Shown: piece after piece, positions 63,924-64,000 of the stretch
How positions within the stretch are numbered: the first letter of the stretch is position 1
Layout of the letters: each line of letters begins with the position of its first letter
The notes under the pieces: generated by a model
The model's database searches: none
Seen by the model: the letters and a program-made list of their open reading frames with translations, nothing else
Told to the model about the DNA's origin: nothing
Made by a program: the position numbers and the translations under genes
From: an uncultured Tateyamaria sp.
GTDB taxonomy: Bacteria; Pseudomonadota; Alphaproteobacteria; Rhodobacterales; Rhodobacteraceae
Reading direction: 5' to 3'
Assembly (NCBI RefSeq): GCF_947503705.1
Contig: NZ_CANNES010000001.1
Location: 1,171,054-1,235,053, forward strand
Length of the DNA: 64,000 bases

Positions 63924-64000
63924 ATGGCAAAGGCAAAGTTTGAACGTAACAAACCGCACGTAAACATTGGCACGATTGGTCACGTTGACCACGGCAAGAC
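63924..64000 (+). CDS. tuf: Elongation factor Tu (5' end only, cut by window)
   Basis: Only the first 25 codons are present. They read [20 protein letters not shown] and then VDHGK, the start of the EF-Tu G1 loop, which is unmistakable. The ATG follows the palindrome region. Whether this is tufA or tufB cannot be told from the visible part. Confidence 0.95.
   Translation, partial: MAKAKFERNKPHVNIGTIGHVDHGK

Noticed and set aside
1..64000. tRNA, rRNA, CRISPR arrays and insertion sequences
   Set aside because: I looked through the intergenic regions, including those before tuf and around the housekeeping operon, and found no cloverleaf, regular spacer array or transposase frame.

Overview
The window is chromosomal DNA of an alphaproteobacterium, most likely a marine Rhodobacterales (Roseobacter-group) species. 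This rests on recognised protein families and gene order, not on a database search. The markers are the order rpoZ-rsh-DUF2062-pdxJ-lysE-acpS-lepB-rnc-era-DUF1491-recO, the block pckA/chvI-chvG-hprK-rapZ-EIIA-HPr, a methylsuccinyl-CoA dehydrogenase, a perfect CtrA box, and many small Rhodobacterales families (DUF1491, DUF6473, DUF2062). The DNA is GC-rich and densely coding, with many 4-bp ATGA/GTGA gene overlaps. I see no rRNA, tRNA, CRISPR array, insertion sequence or prophage.

Layout. 1-2.6 kb: cobC-cobD (cobalamin side chain) and a lytic transglycosylase cut by the left edge. 2.7-6.4 kb: a CtrA-box-preceded degenerate receiver protein, glutathionyl-hydroquinone reductase-type GST, a small unknown protein, a GNAT and a PatB/MalY C-S lyase. 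6.4-9.2 kb: three tandem peptide deformylase genes (the third has lost its catalytic residues), then fmt. 9.2-12.3 kb: a small His/Lys-rich secreted protein and a translationally coupled operon LysE-YdeI-DUF3429-methyltransferase-rnhA. 12.3-24.35 kb: a two-armed catabolic cluster around an RpiR regulator. 24.35-36.4 kb: ispH, cytochrome c, NYN protein and the conserved housekeeping run folK to recO. 36.4-42.9 kb: accessory regulators, exporters, mcd, and a novel-looking regulator/GNAT-like pair. 42.9-50.2 kb: pckA, ChvGI and the regulatory PTS. 50.2-56.8 kb: hydroxyacyl-CoA dehydrogenase, DUF6473, ETF, cobalamin adenosyltransferase, SDR and SH3 genes. 56.8-64 kb: parC, DUF898, M48 protease, P450, a lipoprotein, and the first codons of tuf at the right edge.

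The most interesting system is the 12.3-24.35 kb cluster. One arm encodes a Rieske oxygenase, an aldehyde dehydrogenase and a CMD-fold protein. The Rieske enzyme has a bridging Glu where most family members have Asp, as reported for carnitine/quaternary-ammonium oxygenases. The divergent arm encodes a GcvT-fused, dimethylglycine-dehydrogenase-like flavoprotein, an MDR oxidoreductase, three consecutive enolase-superfamily enzymes and a class III aminotransferase. I read it as a catabolic pathway for a methylated-nitrogen compound, possibly a (hydroxy)proline betaine or related osmolyte. The substrate is inference. No oxygenase reductase or transporter lies inside the cluster.

Other points worth a second look are the pseudo-deformylase, a family of tandem ACA-loop hairpins at gene 3' ends, a 27-bp repeat present twice, candidate RpiR operator repeats, and a palindrome in front of the uncharacterised regulator/GNAT-like pair.
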